Positions 7,301 to 14,828 of a stretch of DNA of 34,754 bases are shown piece by piece. The stretch covers positions 1-34,754 of the forward strand of contig JAEEVW010000038.1 of NCBI GenBank assembly GCA_016291085.1, given 5' to 3'. Below the pieces are notes generated by a model, which was given only the letters and a program-made list of their open reading frames with translations, did not search any database and was not told the origin of the DNA. The DNA is from Prevotella sp. Its GTDB lineage: Bacteria > Bacteroidota > Bacteroidia > Bacteroidales > Bacteroidaceae. The first letter of the stretch is position 1. The number at the start of each line of letters is the position of its first letter. The translations under genes and the position numbers were made by a program.

Positions 7301-8137
7301 TTATTCGTCCAAACTATATTGGATTGTATACCCAGAAATACCATTAGCTCGGAATTCACCATTGATAAAGGAAACCCGCCACGGATGATATGCTTTTAGC
7401 AATTCTGCAATTTCAGCAGCAAGACGCTGATTATCTCCAGGCTTGAACACTTTCACTTCACACTCAACAAGATTACCTTGCGCATCGACTCGTGCTTGCC
7501 TGATGCTGAATATGATTCGTTTGACATTGGCCAATTCGGGATAATTCTCTATGTGCAGAGGGAACATCTTGCGTAGTTCCGATTTGTCCTTGGGACGGAA
7601 AGTGTCAAATGCAAAACCTTCCAAGACATAATTGTGGAATGTCTTTGTGTTGCTTACCTTCCCGCAGCTGATACTGAAGAACCGTTCTTCCTCATAGTTC
7701 CTTTCAAATCCCATGTGCTGGTAATAGATTTGTTTTCCCCGTGCCACACGGATATCACCCGAATACCAAGAAGCCACGATATGGCGTCCGTCAGTGTGTT
7801 TCTCAAATACTCGATCCAGGGTGTCAGCATGTATGCTTTCTCCTCGGTATTTCCTTGTCTTTGCATCGTAAAACTCACAGCTAACGCTGTCAAGACGGAG
7901 TGTTTCATCAACAATGCTCCAGTAAGCCGTGTAGCCGTCCCAGTTCGCCGTTGAGTAAGAACGATTTTTTGGCAGTACAGACTTCAAATGGTTGTATAAC
8001 AGCGAGTCGGTATTTATGGGTTTACCCAATAGCAGCCATCGCTCACCATTAATGACTATGATGTCCCCCTCTTGACCCGTTGCAAACATCGTGATGCTGG
8101 TAAAAAGGAATGAGATAAAAATGATAAGGTGTCTCAT
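7301..8137 (-). CDS. Secreted protein of unknown function, possible TonB-C-like end
   Basis: 278 residues with an N-terminal signal peptide (MRHLIIFISFLFTSITMFATG). The middle is not recognisable. The last 75 residues (RIIFSIRQARVDAQGNLVECEVKVF ... YHPWRVSFINGEFRANGISGYTIQY) resemble the C-terminal beta-alpha-beta domain of TonB-like proteins often attached to unrelated Bacteroidetes exported proteins; this is a weak call. It is followed by a strong terminator and preceded by 61 bp with no clear promoter. Confidence 0.65.
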   Translation of the reverse strand: MRHLIIFISFLFTSITMFATGQEGDIIVINGERWLLLGKPINTDSLLYNHLKSVLPKNRSYSTANWDGYTAYWSIVDETLRLDSVSCEFYDAKTRKYRGESIHADTLDRVFEKHTDGRHIVASWYSGDIRVARGKQIYYQHMGFERNYEEERFFSISCGKVSNTKTFHNYVLEGFAFDTFRPKDKSELRKMFPLHIENYPELANVKRIIFSIRQARVDAQGNLVECEVKVFKPGDNQRLAAEIAELLKAYHPWRVSFINGEFRANGISGYTIQYSLDE

Positions 8138-8198
8138 AGCGGAAAAAATAATCTAGTTATTTGATTTATGTTACTTCTGTCGCAGCCATGAATATCTT

Positions 8199-8798
8199 TC
8201 ACCCTTCCCTCATCAACAATCTGACCCATTCAGGAATGTCGTCGGTGTATTGCTTAAAGAGTTTTCCGTCAACGGTGCGATAGAGCAGACGGGGCAGTTG
8301 GCCATCGATAGAGTTATCGTAGATGTATGCACGGTCAACAAACGAAATGGCTTTCGCGGCATTCTGTAATGACTTGTAGTATCGGGAGATGACTTTGGAG
8401 ATAGGGACTTCGTGTCCACCATTGAGATAACGCTGGGTGATGCGAGCGACATTGATAGCGGGGTCGGAAGTACAGACGTATAACAGGCGGATAAAGAAAC
8501 CAGCCTCTTTCGCTTTCTGCAGAAACTCCAGCTTCTCGGGAGAGGAAAAGACGGTCTCAAACACGAAATCACGACCTTGCTGCAAACAATCGTAACGCTG
8601 TTGGGTTGCCAGTTCGGCAGCCTTCAGTACCGCTTCAGGCGAATTCCAGTCACCAAAGGTCTCTTGTGCGATGTTATCGGGATTGATATAGAGACTGTCG
8701 GCCGTCCATTCGTCATTGAGCAATTGGACAGTTGTAGTTGTCTTGCCCGAACCATTAGGTCCAGCTACAACACAAAAAGTTGGCTTTCGTTGAGTCAT
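8199..8798 (-). CDS. Zeta-toxin-family P-loop kinase
   Basis: From ATG 8798 the protein has about 199 residues: a Walker A AGPNGSGKTT near residues 12-21, INPDNIAQETFG, a central FVFETVFSSPEKLEFL and RITQRYLNGGHEVP. This is the layout of zeta toxin/UDP-N-acetylglucosamine kinase-like proteins. Members phosphorylate UDP-GlcNAc or other small substrates; not all are toxic. The frame is open 15 bp further upstream (ATG 8813), but ATG 8798 overlaps the preceding stop as ATGA, the usual coupled arrangement, so I choose it. Confidence 0.8.
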   Translation of the reverse strand: MTQRKPTFCVVAGPNGSGKTTTTVQLLNDEWTADSLYINPDNIAQETFGDWNSPEAVLKAAELATQQRYDCLQQGRDFVFETVFSSPEKLEFLQKAKEAGFFIRLLYVCTSDPAINVARITQRYLNGGHEVPISKVISRYYKSLQNAAKAISFVDRAYIYDNSIDGQLPRLLYRTVDGKLFKQYTDDIPEWVRLLMREG

Positions 8799-8980
8799 TG
8801 CGCAGCCCTCCATGCTGAAATTTCGTCGGCTACAGCTTGTAATCGACGTTTTTTCTCGGCTTCAGCTCTTGCCATCGACTTGCGCGCTTCCTCCGCCACA
8901 TCCTCCATTAGAGCCTGGAGCATTTCGTCCGTAGGCTCTTCCATCGAGGTCAGTCTGTACTGCTTGTGAATCTCCGTCAT
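8795..8980 (-). CDS. Putative small antitoxin partner of the zeta-like protein
   Basis: 61 residues, highly charged and helical (QALMEDVAEEARKSMARAEA, then EKKRRLQAVADEISAWRAAQ). It directly precedes the zeta-like gene with a 4-bp ATGA overlap, the order expected for an antitoxin. The sequence does not match epsilon antitoxin in any way I can see, so the role is inferred from context. A -7-like TACTTTTG lies upstream at 9006-9013. Confidence 0.65.
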   Translation of the reverse strand: MTEIHKQYRLTSMEEPTDEMLQALMEDVAEEARKSMARAEAEKKRRLQAVADEISAWRAAQ

Positions 8981-9005
8981 AATAATTGTATTGATGTTAC
9001 GGCTA

Positions 9006-9013
9006 CAAAAGTA
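9006..9013 (-). promoter_or_regulatory. -7 box of the toxin-antitoxin pair
   Basis: TACTTTTG on the - strand matches TAnnTTTG, 26 bp before ATG 8980. No clear -33 box is visible. The rest of 9014-9140 holds nothing I can name. Confidence 0.4.
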
Positions 9014-9140
9014 CGAAAACTTTTTGAATATTATCCTCTTCTCCCTTACCTTTTAATGATTATTAGACGAAAAACGGACGGGGACGGCCCGATTCTGCCA
9101 TCTCCGCCCGCAAAAATCTTTCTGGACAAGCATTATTCGA

Positions 9141-9689
9141 TCATATGTTTTTAATGAACTTTGCAGGATTGCCGCCGACGATGGTGCCAGGGGCAACGTC
9201 CTTGGTTACTACGGCACCTGCGGCCACAACGGCATTCTCGCCGATGGTGACACCGGGCAGGATGATGGCACCCACGCCAATCCAGGCATTGCGGCCGATG
9301 TGGACGGGTTTGCAGCGCAGCACCATGCGGTTCTCGAAGTCGTGGTTGTCGGTGACGATGCGCACGTTGGGTCCGATCATCACACCATCGTCGATGGTGA
9401 TGCCGCCAGCAGCCATGCAGGTCAGCGAGTGGTTCACGAACACGCCACGACCAATCTTCATCTGACAGGCAAAGTCTATTTGGAGCGGGGGCATCAGATA
9501 GCTCGTCTGGTCGAGACGGCCCTCGAAGAGCTGCTCCTCCAGCGGACGAATCTGCTCTGGCGTGGGAGCGGTGGTGTTGATCTTAAAACAGATGTTGGCG
9601 CAGTCGGTCATGTGCTTGATGGCCTGTGCATACTCGGGTGTCGCCATATCGACGTCGGCCCCTGAACGAAGTTTTTCAAAAATATCCAT
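9141..9689 (-). CDS. Sugar O-acetyltransferase, LacA/Maa/NodL type
   Basis: 182 residues. An N-terminal helical Mac domain is followed by left-handed beta-helix hexapeptide repeats (IGPNVRIVTDNHDF, IGRNAWIGVGAIILPGVTIGENAVVAAGAVVTKDV). His116 in TDNHDF is the expected catalytic His. The family transfers acetyl from acetyl-CoA to maltose, galactosides or similar sugars as a trimer; the acceptor here is unknown. It is a single gene behind the second terminator-promoter block, with a heptamer leader. Confidence 0.9.
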   Translation of the reverse strand: MDIFEKLRSGADVDMATPEYAQAIKHMTDCANICFKINTTAPTPEQIRPLEEQLFEGRLDQTSYLMPPLQIDFACQMKIGRGVFVNHSLTCMAAGGITIDDGVMIGPNVRIVTDNHDFENRMVLRCKPVHIGRNAWIGVGAIILPGVTIGENAVVAAGAVVTKDVAPGTIVGGNPAKFIKNI

Positions 9690-9702
9690 ACCTTTGTAAT
9701 TT

Positions 9703-9731
9703 ACAATTTGACAATTTACGATTTACTATTT
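9703..9731 (-). repeat. AAATNGT heptamer leader, block 2
   Basis: On the - strand, four AAATNGT units (N = A, C, T, T) with one extra C before the last. The block lies between the TACCTTTG box at 9739-9746 and the acetyltransferase ATG at 9689, so it makes up most of the 5' leader. Confidence 0.8.
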
Positions 9732-9738
9732 GTGGGTG

Positions 9739-9746
9739 CAAAGGTA
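9739..9746 (-). promoter_or_regulatory. -7 box driving the acetyltransferase gene
   Basis: TACCTTTG on the - strand, perfect consensus, about 50 bp before ATG 9689. The leader is dominated by AAATNGT units. Confidence 0.55.
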
Positions 9747-9748
9747 CG

Positions 9749-9785
9749 GCAAAAACGGCAACCTGTTGTTATCCAGATTGCCGTA
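9749..9785 (-). terminator. Intrinsic terminator after the AraC gene
   Basis: The same hairpin as at 7236-7273: ACGGCAATCTG pairs with CAGGTTGCCGT over 11 bp with an 8-nt loop, then a T-run on the - strand. It closes the operon that begins at 14669. Confidence 0.8.
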
Positions 9786-9808
9786 GAACTTTCACAAATG
9801 GAAGATGA

Positions 9809-10621
9809 TTACTTATTTCGGTACTCAGACGGCGATTTCCCCAATAATTTCTTCACATATCGCGAGAAATGCGAGGCTGTCTCGAAGTTCATCAGGTCGG
9901 CAACCTCGGTTAATGTCTTCGACTGGTCGTTGAGCAGAGAAACGAGTTCGAAGGTGGCGTAGTATGTAATCCACTCTGATGCAGGAAGACCGGAAACCGA
10001 CCTGCTCACCTGAGAGAGATACTTCGACGTGATGCACAGTTTGTCGGCATAATACGCCACGTCGCGCTGCTGGCGGCAATCATTCTGCACCAACGAGAGG
10101 AAGCGCAGGAAGATGCGGGCGGCATTATCATTCGTTTCCATCTGAGACATCTCGGAGGAGTACACCGTCCAGAGGTCATAAAGGAATATCTGCATCACGC
10201 GTCCAATGACCTCTTCTCTAAAGGAACTATCAGGCATGTCAAGCCTTTGATGGAACAGCGAAAAATCATCGTTCATCACCCGTAGCGACTCCTCATGCAA
10301 ATGGAACGACGGATTGATGCGGATAAAAATAAATCCCTTCGAGGCCCACACCATTTCAGGATTGAAACGCGACAGGAAATCTCCTGACGCTATCAGAAAG
10401 TCCGCCTCGAAATTATCCGAATACACCACCTCCTGAATCGCGTTCGACATCTGCCAGATGACCAGGTCGTCCTTCTGCGACACATGCGTCTGCTTGCCGT
10501 CCGAGAACCGCATCTCTCCCTCACGCACCAATATGTGCACGTGATAGCTACTCGTAAACTCCGACGGCATAAGTCTGTCTCTCGCTGTGTTTAGCAGTTT
10601 GCAACTGCTCATTTCGTCCAT
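9809..10621 (-). CDS. AraC-family transcription regulator, distal gene of the AKR operon
   Basis: 270 residues. The N-terminal half (HVHILVREGEMRFSDGKQTHVSQKDDLVIW) looks like a cupin-type sensor domain. The C-terminal 100 residues hold two helix-turn-helix units (VAYYADKLCITSKYLSQVSRSVSG and LTEVADLMNFETASHFSRYVKKLLGKSPSEYR). It probably controls its own operon: it is the last gene after a flavodoxin, AKR, SDR, CMD/cupin and flavoprotein, 12 bp behind the flavoprotein gene and just before a strong terminator. The ligand is unknown. Confidence 0.88.
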   Translation of the reverse strand: MDEMSSCKLLNTARDRLMPSEFTSSYHVHILVREGEMRFSDGKQTHVSQKDDLVIWQMSNAIQEVVYSDNFEADFLIASGDFLSRFNPEMVWASKGFIFIRINPSFHLHEESLRVMNDDFSLFHQRLDMPDSSFREEVIGRVMQIFLYDLWTVYSSEMSQMETNDNAARIFLRFLSLVQNDCRQQRDVAYYADKLCITSKYLSQVSRSVSGLPASEWITYYATFELVSLLNDQSKTLTEVADLMNFETASHFSRYVKKLLGKSPSEYRNK

Positions 10622-10633
10622 AAATCAATACTT

Positions 10634-11257
10634 TTATCTGATAAAGTGCATCGGCTGCCACTCCTCACGCTCAGGATAGTCGGGCGTCCCGTTAGCATGA
10701 ATCTTCTTCAGCAGCCAGGCCATGTTATTGGCCATCGTTCGCATGGTCTGCATACCCTCTGTGTCGAGTGCTGCCTGACCTTCTTCGCGACCATACACGA
10801 TGTTCCAGTATTGTGAAGTGACTACAGGCATATTCATCATCTCAAACGGCATATTCATGGTCTGGTAGGCTGCTGTGGCACCACCACGATGGCATACGCA
10901 GACGGCAGCAGCGGGTTTGTTTACCACCTTGGCACCTGCCGAGAAGAACATACGCTGAATAAGCGACAGAACTGAGCCGTTGGGCTGTCCGTAATATACG
11001 GGCGAGCCAACAATGAGCGCATCCACATCGTCCAGTTTCTCAGAGATGCGGTTGCAGATGTCATCATCGAATACGCAACGGTCTAGTTGTTTGATTTTAC
11101 ACTGTGCACAGGCGATGCAGCCGCGGACGGGTTTTACACCAATCTGTACAATCTCTGTCTCGATTCCCTGCTGCTCCAAGGTCTTTGCGGCCTCACTCAG
11201 CGCCAGGAATGTGTTGCCCTTCTTACGGGGGCTTCCGTTAATCAATAATACCTTCAT
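10634..11257 (-). CDS. NAD(P)H-dependent flavoprotein with iron-sulfur-flavoprotein cysteine motif
   Basis: 207 residues with a flavodoxin-like fold. The FMN loop INGSPRKKGNT follows strand 1, and VGSPVYYGQPNGSVLSLIQRM is typical of NADPH-dependent FMN reductases. Cys47, Cys50, Cys53 and Cys61 (CX2CX2CX7C) match the compact 4Fe-4S ligand motif of Isf-type iron-sulfur flavoproteins, so it may carry a cluster. It probably acts as a cytoplasmic electron carrier or reductase. The gap to the CMD/cupin gene is 5 bp. Confidence 0.82.
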   Translation of the reverse strand: MKVLLINGSPRKKGNTFLALSEAAKTLEQQGIETEIVQIGVKPVRGCIACAQCKIKQLDRCVFDDDICNRISEKLDDVDALIVGSPVYYGQPNGSVLSLIQRMFFSAGAKVVNKPAAAVCVCHRGGATAAYQTMNMPFEMMNMPVVTSQYWNIVYGREEGQAALDTEGMQTMRTMANNMAWLLKKIHANGTPDYPEREEWQPMHFIR

Positions 11258-11262
11258 GCTAT

Positions 11263-12303
11263 TTATTTCAGTTTGTTATACACTTCGTCAGTTACAGGCT
11301 CCAGCCACTGATTACTTTCCTCGCTACCCGTCTTGACATGGGTGGTGTAGTGCTGGAACCAGGAGTCCTTCTGGGCACCATGCCAGTGCTTCACACCCTC
11401 GGGGATGTCAATCACTACACCAGGATGGAGTGGTATAGGGGCCTTGCCCCATTCCTGATACCAACCCTTACCGGAAATACAAATCAGAATTTGATGAGCG
11501 CCATGATGGATGTGCCAATTGTTACGGCAGCCAGGTTCGAAGGTGACGTTCACTATAGGCATGACGGTTTCCTCTTTTTCGCTGAGATTTGTAGGCTTAA
11601 TAGGAGCAACGAAGCTATCTCCAATGAAATATTGAGCATAGTTCACGTTTGCTACACCCTTAGGGAATCCGCTACGCAGCGTATAACCCTCCTTGTCGAG
11701 CCAGGCGCTGAGCTCGTTAACCAACTCCTGACTGTTGCCCATGTTTACAGCTCCACGCTTGTGGGCTGCCAACTGCGGAGCAACACCTTCGAGACCACTC
11801 AATGCTGCTACGGTCACTATCTCGCGATCGGCATGCGAGAGTTGGTCACCGGCGAAGATGTCACCGAAGAGGTGAGCCTTCAGATAATAGTCATCCTGCG
11901 GACAGAAATCGTAGTCGAATGCACGGCCAGAAAGCTGTGTCTGGTTCTTTTTGCCCAGTTCGTAAGCCGCCTTAGCATCGTCCCACTCGGTAGGGCGAGT
12001 CCAAGGCTTGCCCTCTTGCCAAGATGGCTGTTTGTTTTCCAATACCTTATTCAATACTCCCAGCGCATTCAGCGAGCGAGGGAACCCCGTGTAGGCATAT
12101 AGCTGAGAGAATGCCTCTTTCAGTTCGTTGATGGTCACGCCATTGTCGAGTGCCATCTTCACAACAGGCTCCAAGCGTTCCAAATCACCTTGTGCCATCA
12201 GGCAGGCACATGCTGCCAACCCTTTTTGACGCTCTGTCAGCGTCTGACAGTTTACTGTCATCATAGTCATTACTGCTATTATAAGTGTTATGATTCTTTT
12301 CAT
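11263..12303 (-). CDS. Exported carboxymuconolactone decarboxylase-cupin fusion
   Basis: 346 residues. A signal peptide covers about 1-20. Two CMD/AhpD-like regions follow (about 22-110 and 125-215; the second contains FAGDQLSHADREIVTVAALSGL). A C-terminal cupin spans about 225-325, with metal-ligand candidates in WHIHHGAHQ and EGVKHWHGA. Such fusions are widespread in Bacteroidetes next to AKR, SDR and flavodoxin genes; the substrate is not known. The lipobox is not convincing (VNC), so it is probably a soluble periplasmic protein. It lies 1 bp behind the SDR gene. Confidence 0.85.
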   Translation of the reverse strand: MKRIITLIIAVMTMMTVNCQTLTERQKGLAACACLMAQGDLERLEPVVKMALDNGVTINELKEAFSQLYAYTGFPRSLNALGVLNKVLENKQPSWQEGKPWTRPTEWDDAKAAYELGKKNQTQLSGRAFDYDFCPQDDYYLKAHLFGDIFAGDQLSHADREIVTVAALSGLEGVAPQLAAHKRGAVNMGNSQELVNELSAWLDKEGYTLRSGFPKGVANVNYAQYFIGDSFVAPIKPTNLSEKEETVMPIVNVTFEPGCRNNWHIHHGAHQILICISGKGWYQEWGKAPIPLHPGVVIDIPEGVKHWHGAQKDSWFQHYTTHVKTGSEESNQWLEPVTDEVYNKLK

Positions 12304-12304
12304 G

Positions 12305-13141
12305 TTAATGTGTAGCCTTTAGATACTGTAAGTCGCCATACCAATAGCTGGCTGTGCAGCCACCGTCGATGAGCAGGTCGGCACCGCTGATGAAACGGCC
12401 ACGAGAGGACATCAGGAACTCAGCCTGGTCGCCTACCTCGTCAGGCGTTCCGGCACGACGGGCAGGCATGCCTTCTATCATCTTCAGATAGCCGTCCTTG
12501 CGAGGCCCGTGCAGTTCGTCGTTGGCCAATGGGGTGATGATGATACCTGGCGAGATGCTGTTAATGGTAGCACCGCGACGCCCCCAACGGGTAGCCTCGT
12601 ACATCACACGAAGCACATTGCAGCGCTTCGAGTACTGATACGCCTTCAGCGTGTCGTCAATCTCCTTGATAAACGGCAAATCCAGCAACTGCTCTACAGG
12701 AGTCATCGCCAGTGCATCGTTCTGCTCCTGTGGCAACGCGGGCAGACGATGACCACTCTGTGAAGAGATAATCACGCCACTTCCGCCCTCGGCAATCACC
12801 TTTCCAAACTCCTCCAGCAGCACGCTTGTGCCGTAGAGGTCAACGCGAAGAATCTCCTCTACGGGAGCCTGCGAGGGTGACACGCCAGCTGCATTCACCA
12901 CTTTCGTCACCTCGCCCTTGCTGGTGGCAATCTCCACCAACTTCAGGATATCCTCCTTCGAGCCGAGGTCGCATTTGATAGTCGAGCACTCGAAGCCCGC
13001 ATTCTCCAACGTCTTTGCAGCCCGCTCTGCATTCTCTAGGCTATAGTCAGCCAATACCACATGCTTTCCTGCCGATACTCTTCGGATGATAGCTTGGCCA
13101 ATACTGCCTGCACCTACCAATACTGATACCTGTTTAGCCAT
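12305..13141 (-). CDS. Short-chain dehydrogenase/reductase, paralogue 2
   Basis: 278 residues. VGAGSIG (Gly10, Gly12, Gly15) binds the cofactor; Ser126/127, Tyr168 and Lys172 (YQYSK) are the catalytic residues. ISPGIIITPLANDE and GADLLIDGG closely match the paralogue at 6223-7071, including the unusual insertion between the serines and the tyrosine. It overlaps the AKR gene by 8 bp (13134-13141), so translation is probably coupled. It probably reduces or oxidises a small carbonyl compound; substrate unknown. Confidence 0.87.
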   Translation of the reverse strand: MAKQVSVLVGAGSIGQAIIRRVSAGKHVVLADYSLENAERAAKTLENAGFECSTIKCDLGSKEDILKLVEIATSKGEVTKVVNAAGVSPSQAPVEEILRVDLYGTSVLLEEFGKVIAEGGSGVIISSQSGHRLPALPQEQNDALAMTPVEQLLDLPFIKEIDDTLKAYQYSKRCNVLRVMYEATRWGRRGATINSISPGIIITPLANDELHGPRKDGYLKMIEGMPARRAGTPDEVGDQAEFLMSSRGRFISGADLLIDGGCTASYWYGDLQYLKATH

Positions 13142-13982
13142 AGGTCTCTATAAGATATTTCACAAACTGGGGATCGCCGAAGTTGATGGTACCCGTGTCA
13201 TGCTGGTTCATTGTGGCGATCTGGGCCATCTCGTCAGATGTCAGAGAGAAGTCGAAAATGTCGAAGTTCTGAGCCATGCGCTCCTTGTGACTTGACTTAG
13301 GAATGGTCACGATGCCACGCTGTGTGAGCCAGCGGAGAGCCACCTGTGCTGCACTCTTACCATACTTTGCTCCGATAGCGGTCAGTACTTCGTTCTTCAC
13401 GATGCCATCGACACCCTGTCCGCCAAGCGGTCCCCATGCCATCATCTTCGTGCCGAACTCAGCATGTATCGGCTCGATGCCCGTCTGCTGGATGAGCGTG
13501 TTGCATTGCAGTTGGTTCACCATCGGCTTCACCTCCACATAGTGGGCGAAGTCGAAGAAGCGGCCTGCCTGGAAGTTACTCACTCCAATGGCACGAACCT
13601 TTCCGGCACGATAGGCCTTCTCCATAGCCCGCCACGTGCCGAACACGTCGCCGTAGGCCTGATGGATCAGCAGCAGGTCGATATACTCTGTCTGCAACTT
13701 ACGCAGACTCTCATCAATACTCTTGGCGGCCTTTTCCTCACCAGCATTTGAAATCCACACCTTCGTTACGAGGAAAAGATCTTCGCGCTTGATGCCGCTC
13801 TTGCGCCACGCATTGCCCACACCTTCTTCATTGAAATAGGCCTGTGCCGTATCAATCAGACGATAGCCAACGCTCAGCGCATCGCTGACACAACGTTCGC
13901 ACTCTTCGGGCGATACCTGAAACACTCCATAGCCCAGCAGGGGCATCTCCACACCATTTGATAATTTGATGTATTCCACCAT
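13134..13982 (-). CDS. Aldo/keto reductase
   Basis: 282 residues, a standard AKR barrel. The catalytic tetrad is visible: Asp44, Tyr49 (DTAQAY), Lys74 (LVTKVW) and His107 (LLLIHQ). VGVSNF-type segment AIGVSNFQ and the cofactor loop IPKSSHKERMAQN are also present. It reduces aldehydes or ketones with NADPH. It is the second gene of the operon, 51 bp behind the flavodoxin lipoprotein gene; this gap holds heptamer block 3 and no promoter box. Confidence 0.93.
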   Translation of the reverse strand: MVEYIKLSNGVEMPLLGYGVFQVSPEECERCVSDALSVGYRLIDTAQAYFNEEGVGNAWRKSGIKREDLFLVTKVWISNAGEEKAAKSIDESLRKLQTEYIDLLLIHQAYGDVFGTWRAMEKAYRAGKVRAIGVSNFQAGRFFDFAHYVEVKPMVNQLQCNTLIQQTGIEPIHAEFGTKMMAWGPLGGQGVDGIVKNEVLTAIGAKYGKSAAQVALRWLTQRGIVTIPKSSHKERMAQNFDIFDFSLTSDEMAQIATMNQHDTGTINFGDPQFVKYLIETYG

Positions 13983-13983
13983 G

Positions 13984-14012
13984 ACAATTTACTATTTGAC
14001 GATTTACAATTT
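13984..14012 (-). repeat. AAATNGT heptamer leader, block 3
   Basis: On the - strand, four AAATNGT units (N = T, C, A, T) with one extra C after the second. It ends 1 nt before the AKR start codon and lies inside an operon, where no -7 box is seen. Its association is therefore with translation initiation rather than transcription start. Confidence 0.8.
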
Positions 14013-14033
14013 AAAATTTATTTGGCCATTGAA

Positions 14034-14669
14034 CTATTTACTCCCCTCGCCCTTTGGAGAGGGGCTGGGGGTGAGGCTTCTTATCCACTTTTCTACCTTC
14101 GCCTTTTCAGTACGCACCTCGTGGCCGTAGATGCTGAAACCTTTGGTGACATTGGCACCAGCGAAAGCCGCTTTTACGTCCTCCACGCAATTGGCCAGGC
14201 CTGAGCCCTCGTGGGTGGTGAAGGGGACAACGGTCTTGCCCTTCAGGTCGTTAGCGTGTTTCTTGAAGAAAGTGAACATCACCTGTGGATAGGTGCCCCA
14301 CCATACAGGACCGCCAATAAACACTGTGTCATACTGGCTCAGATCCACGTCGCCCTCATATTCCGGCAGCTCTCCATTTTTGGTTTCTTCCTTTGCCAGA
14401 TTGATAAGCGGCGTATAGGCCATGCCGTCGTACTTGTGCGTAACAATCTCAAATTGGTCGGCACCAATCAGTTCCGTAATATAGTCGGCCACAATTTTCG
14501 TGTTGCCCACCTCAATGTTTCCTACTGCGTAGTTGTCTCCTGCATGCGAGAAGAATACAACGATTGATTTTCCTTCTGTCTTCATAACTTTCTCTTGCTT
14601 TGCGCCGCCACTGCATGCTGTTGATGCAAGCAATGCCATTGCGGCTGTGATGATACTTTTGATATTCAT
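14034..14669 (-). CDS. Flavodoxin-like lipoprotein
   Basis: 211 residues. A lipoprotein-type signal ends at Cys19 (LLASTAC). The flavodoxin domain starts at IVVFFSHAGDNYAVG and includes the VFIGGPVWWGTYPQVMFTFF loop. It would be anchored to a membrane on the periplasmic side and bind FMN. Such proteins accompany AKR and SDR genes in many Bacteroidetes. The last 11 residues (SLTPSPSPKGEGSK region) are encoded by a GC-rich palindromic repeat and are probably not part of the fold. It is the first gene of the operon ending at 9809. Confidence 0.85.
   Translation of the reverse strand: MNIKSIITAAMALLASTACSGGAKQEKVMKTEGKSIVVFFSHAGDNYAVGNIEVGNTKIVADYITELIGADQFEIVTHKYDGMAYTPLINLAKEETKNGELPEYEGDVDLSQYDTVFIGGPVWWGTYPQVMFTFFKKHANDLKGKTVVPFTTHEGSGLANCVEDVKAAFAGANVTKGFSIYGHEVRTEKAKVEKWIRSLTPSPSPKGEGSK
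14037..14075. repeat. REP-like GC-rich palindrome inside the lipoprotein 3' end
   Basis: CCCCTC near 14043 pairs with GAGGGG near 14058 around a short loop, followed by GGGGGTGAGG. The peptide it encodes on the - strand, TPSPSPKGEG, is a familiar product of dispersed bacterial palindromes that have entered gene ends. It sits immediately before the stop codon. Confidence 0.55.
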
Positions 14670-14679
14670 AATTTCATTT

Positions 14680-14708
14680 ACGATTTGACAATTTACGATT
14701 TACTATTT
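14680..14708 (-). repeat. AAATNGT heptamer leader, block 4
   Basis: On the - strand, four AAATNGT units (N = A, C, T, C) with one extra C before the last, 10 nt before the flavodoxin lipoprotein ATG. It fills the leader downstream of the TACCTTTG box at 14720-14727. Confidence 0.8.
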
Positions 14709-14719
14709 CTTTCACGCTG

Positions 14720-14727
14720 CAAAGGTA
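14720..14727 (-). promoter_or_regulatory. -7 box of the flavodoxin/AKR operon
   Basis: TACCTTTG on the - strand, perfect consensus, about 50 bp before ATG 14669. It is divergent from the AraC gene at 14829. No convincing -33 box at the usual spacing. Confidence 0.55.
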
Positions 14728-14815
14728 CAACGAATTTTTGATACTATTGTTTCACAAAAAGCGTCACAATTTTCACTTTTTGCCAAAATCGTTCTTTTTT
14801 ATATAAAATAATGTG

Positions 14816-14823
14816 TAATTTTG
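14816..14823 (+). promoter_or_regulatory. -7 box overlapping the upstream start of the divergent AraC gene
   Basis: TAATTTTG fits TAnnTTTG and is followed by CCCCC and ATG at 14829. Transcription from it would yield a nearly leaderless mRNA. It also excludes the upstream in-frame ATG at 14811 as the start. Confidence 0.4.
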
Positions 14824-14828
14824 CCCCC

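Larger units (their letters stand above)
9735..9805 (-). repeat. 71-bp terminator-promoter block, copy 2
   Basis: 67 of 71 positions match 7222-7292. It begins 3 bp from the stop of the AraC gene (9809) and supplies a terminator for that gene plus a -7 box for the acetyltransferase gene. The similarity stops abruptly at both ends. Confidence 0.85.
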
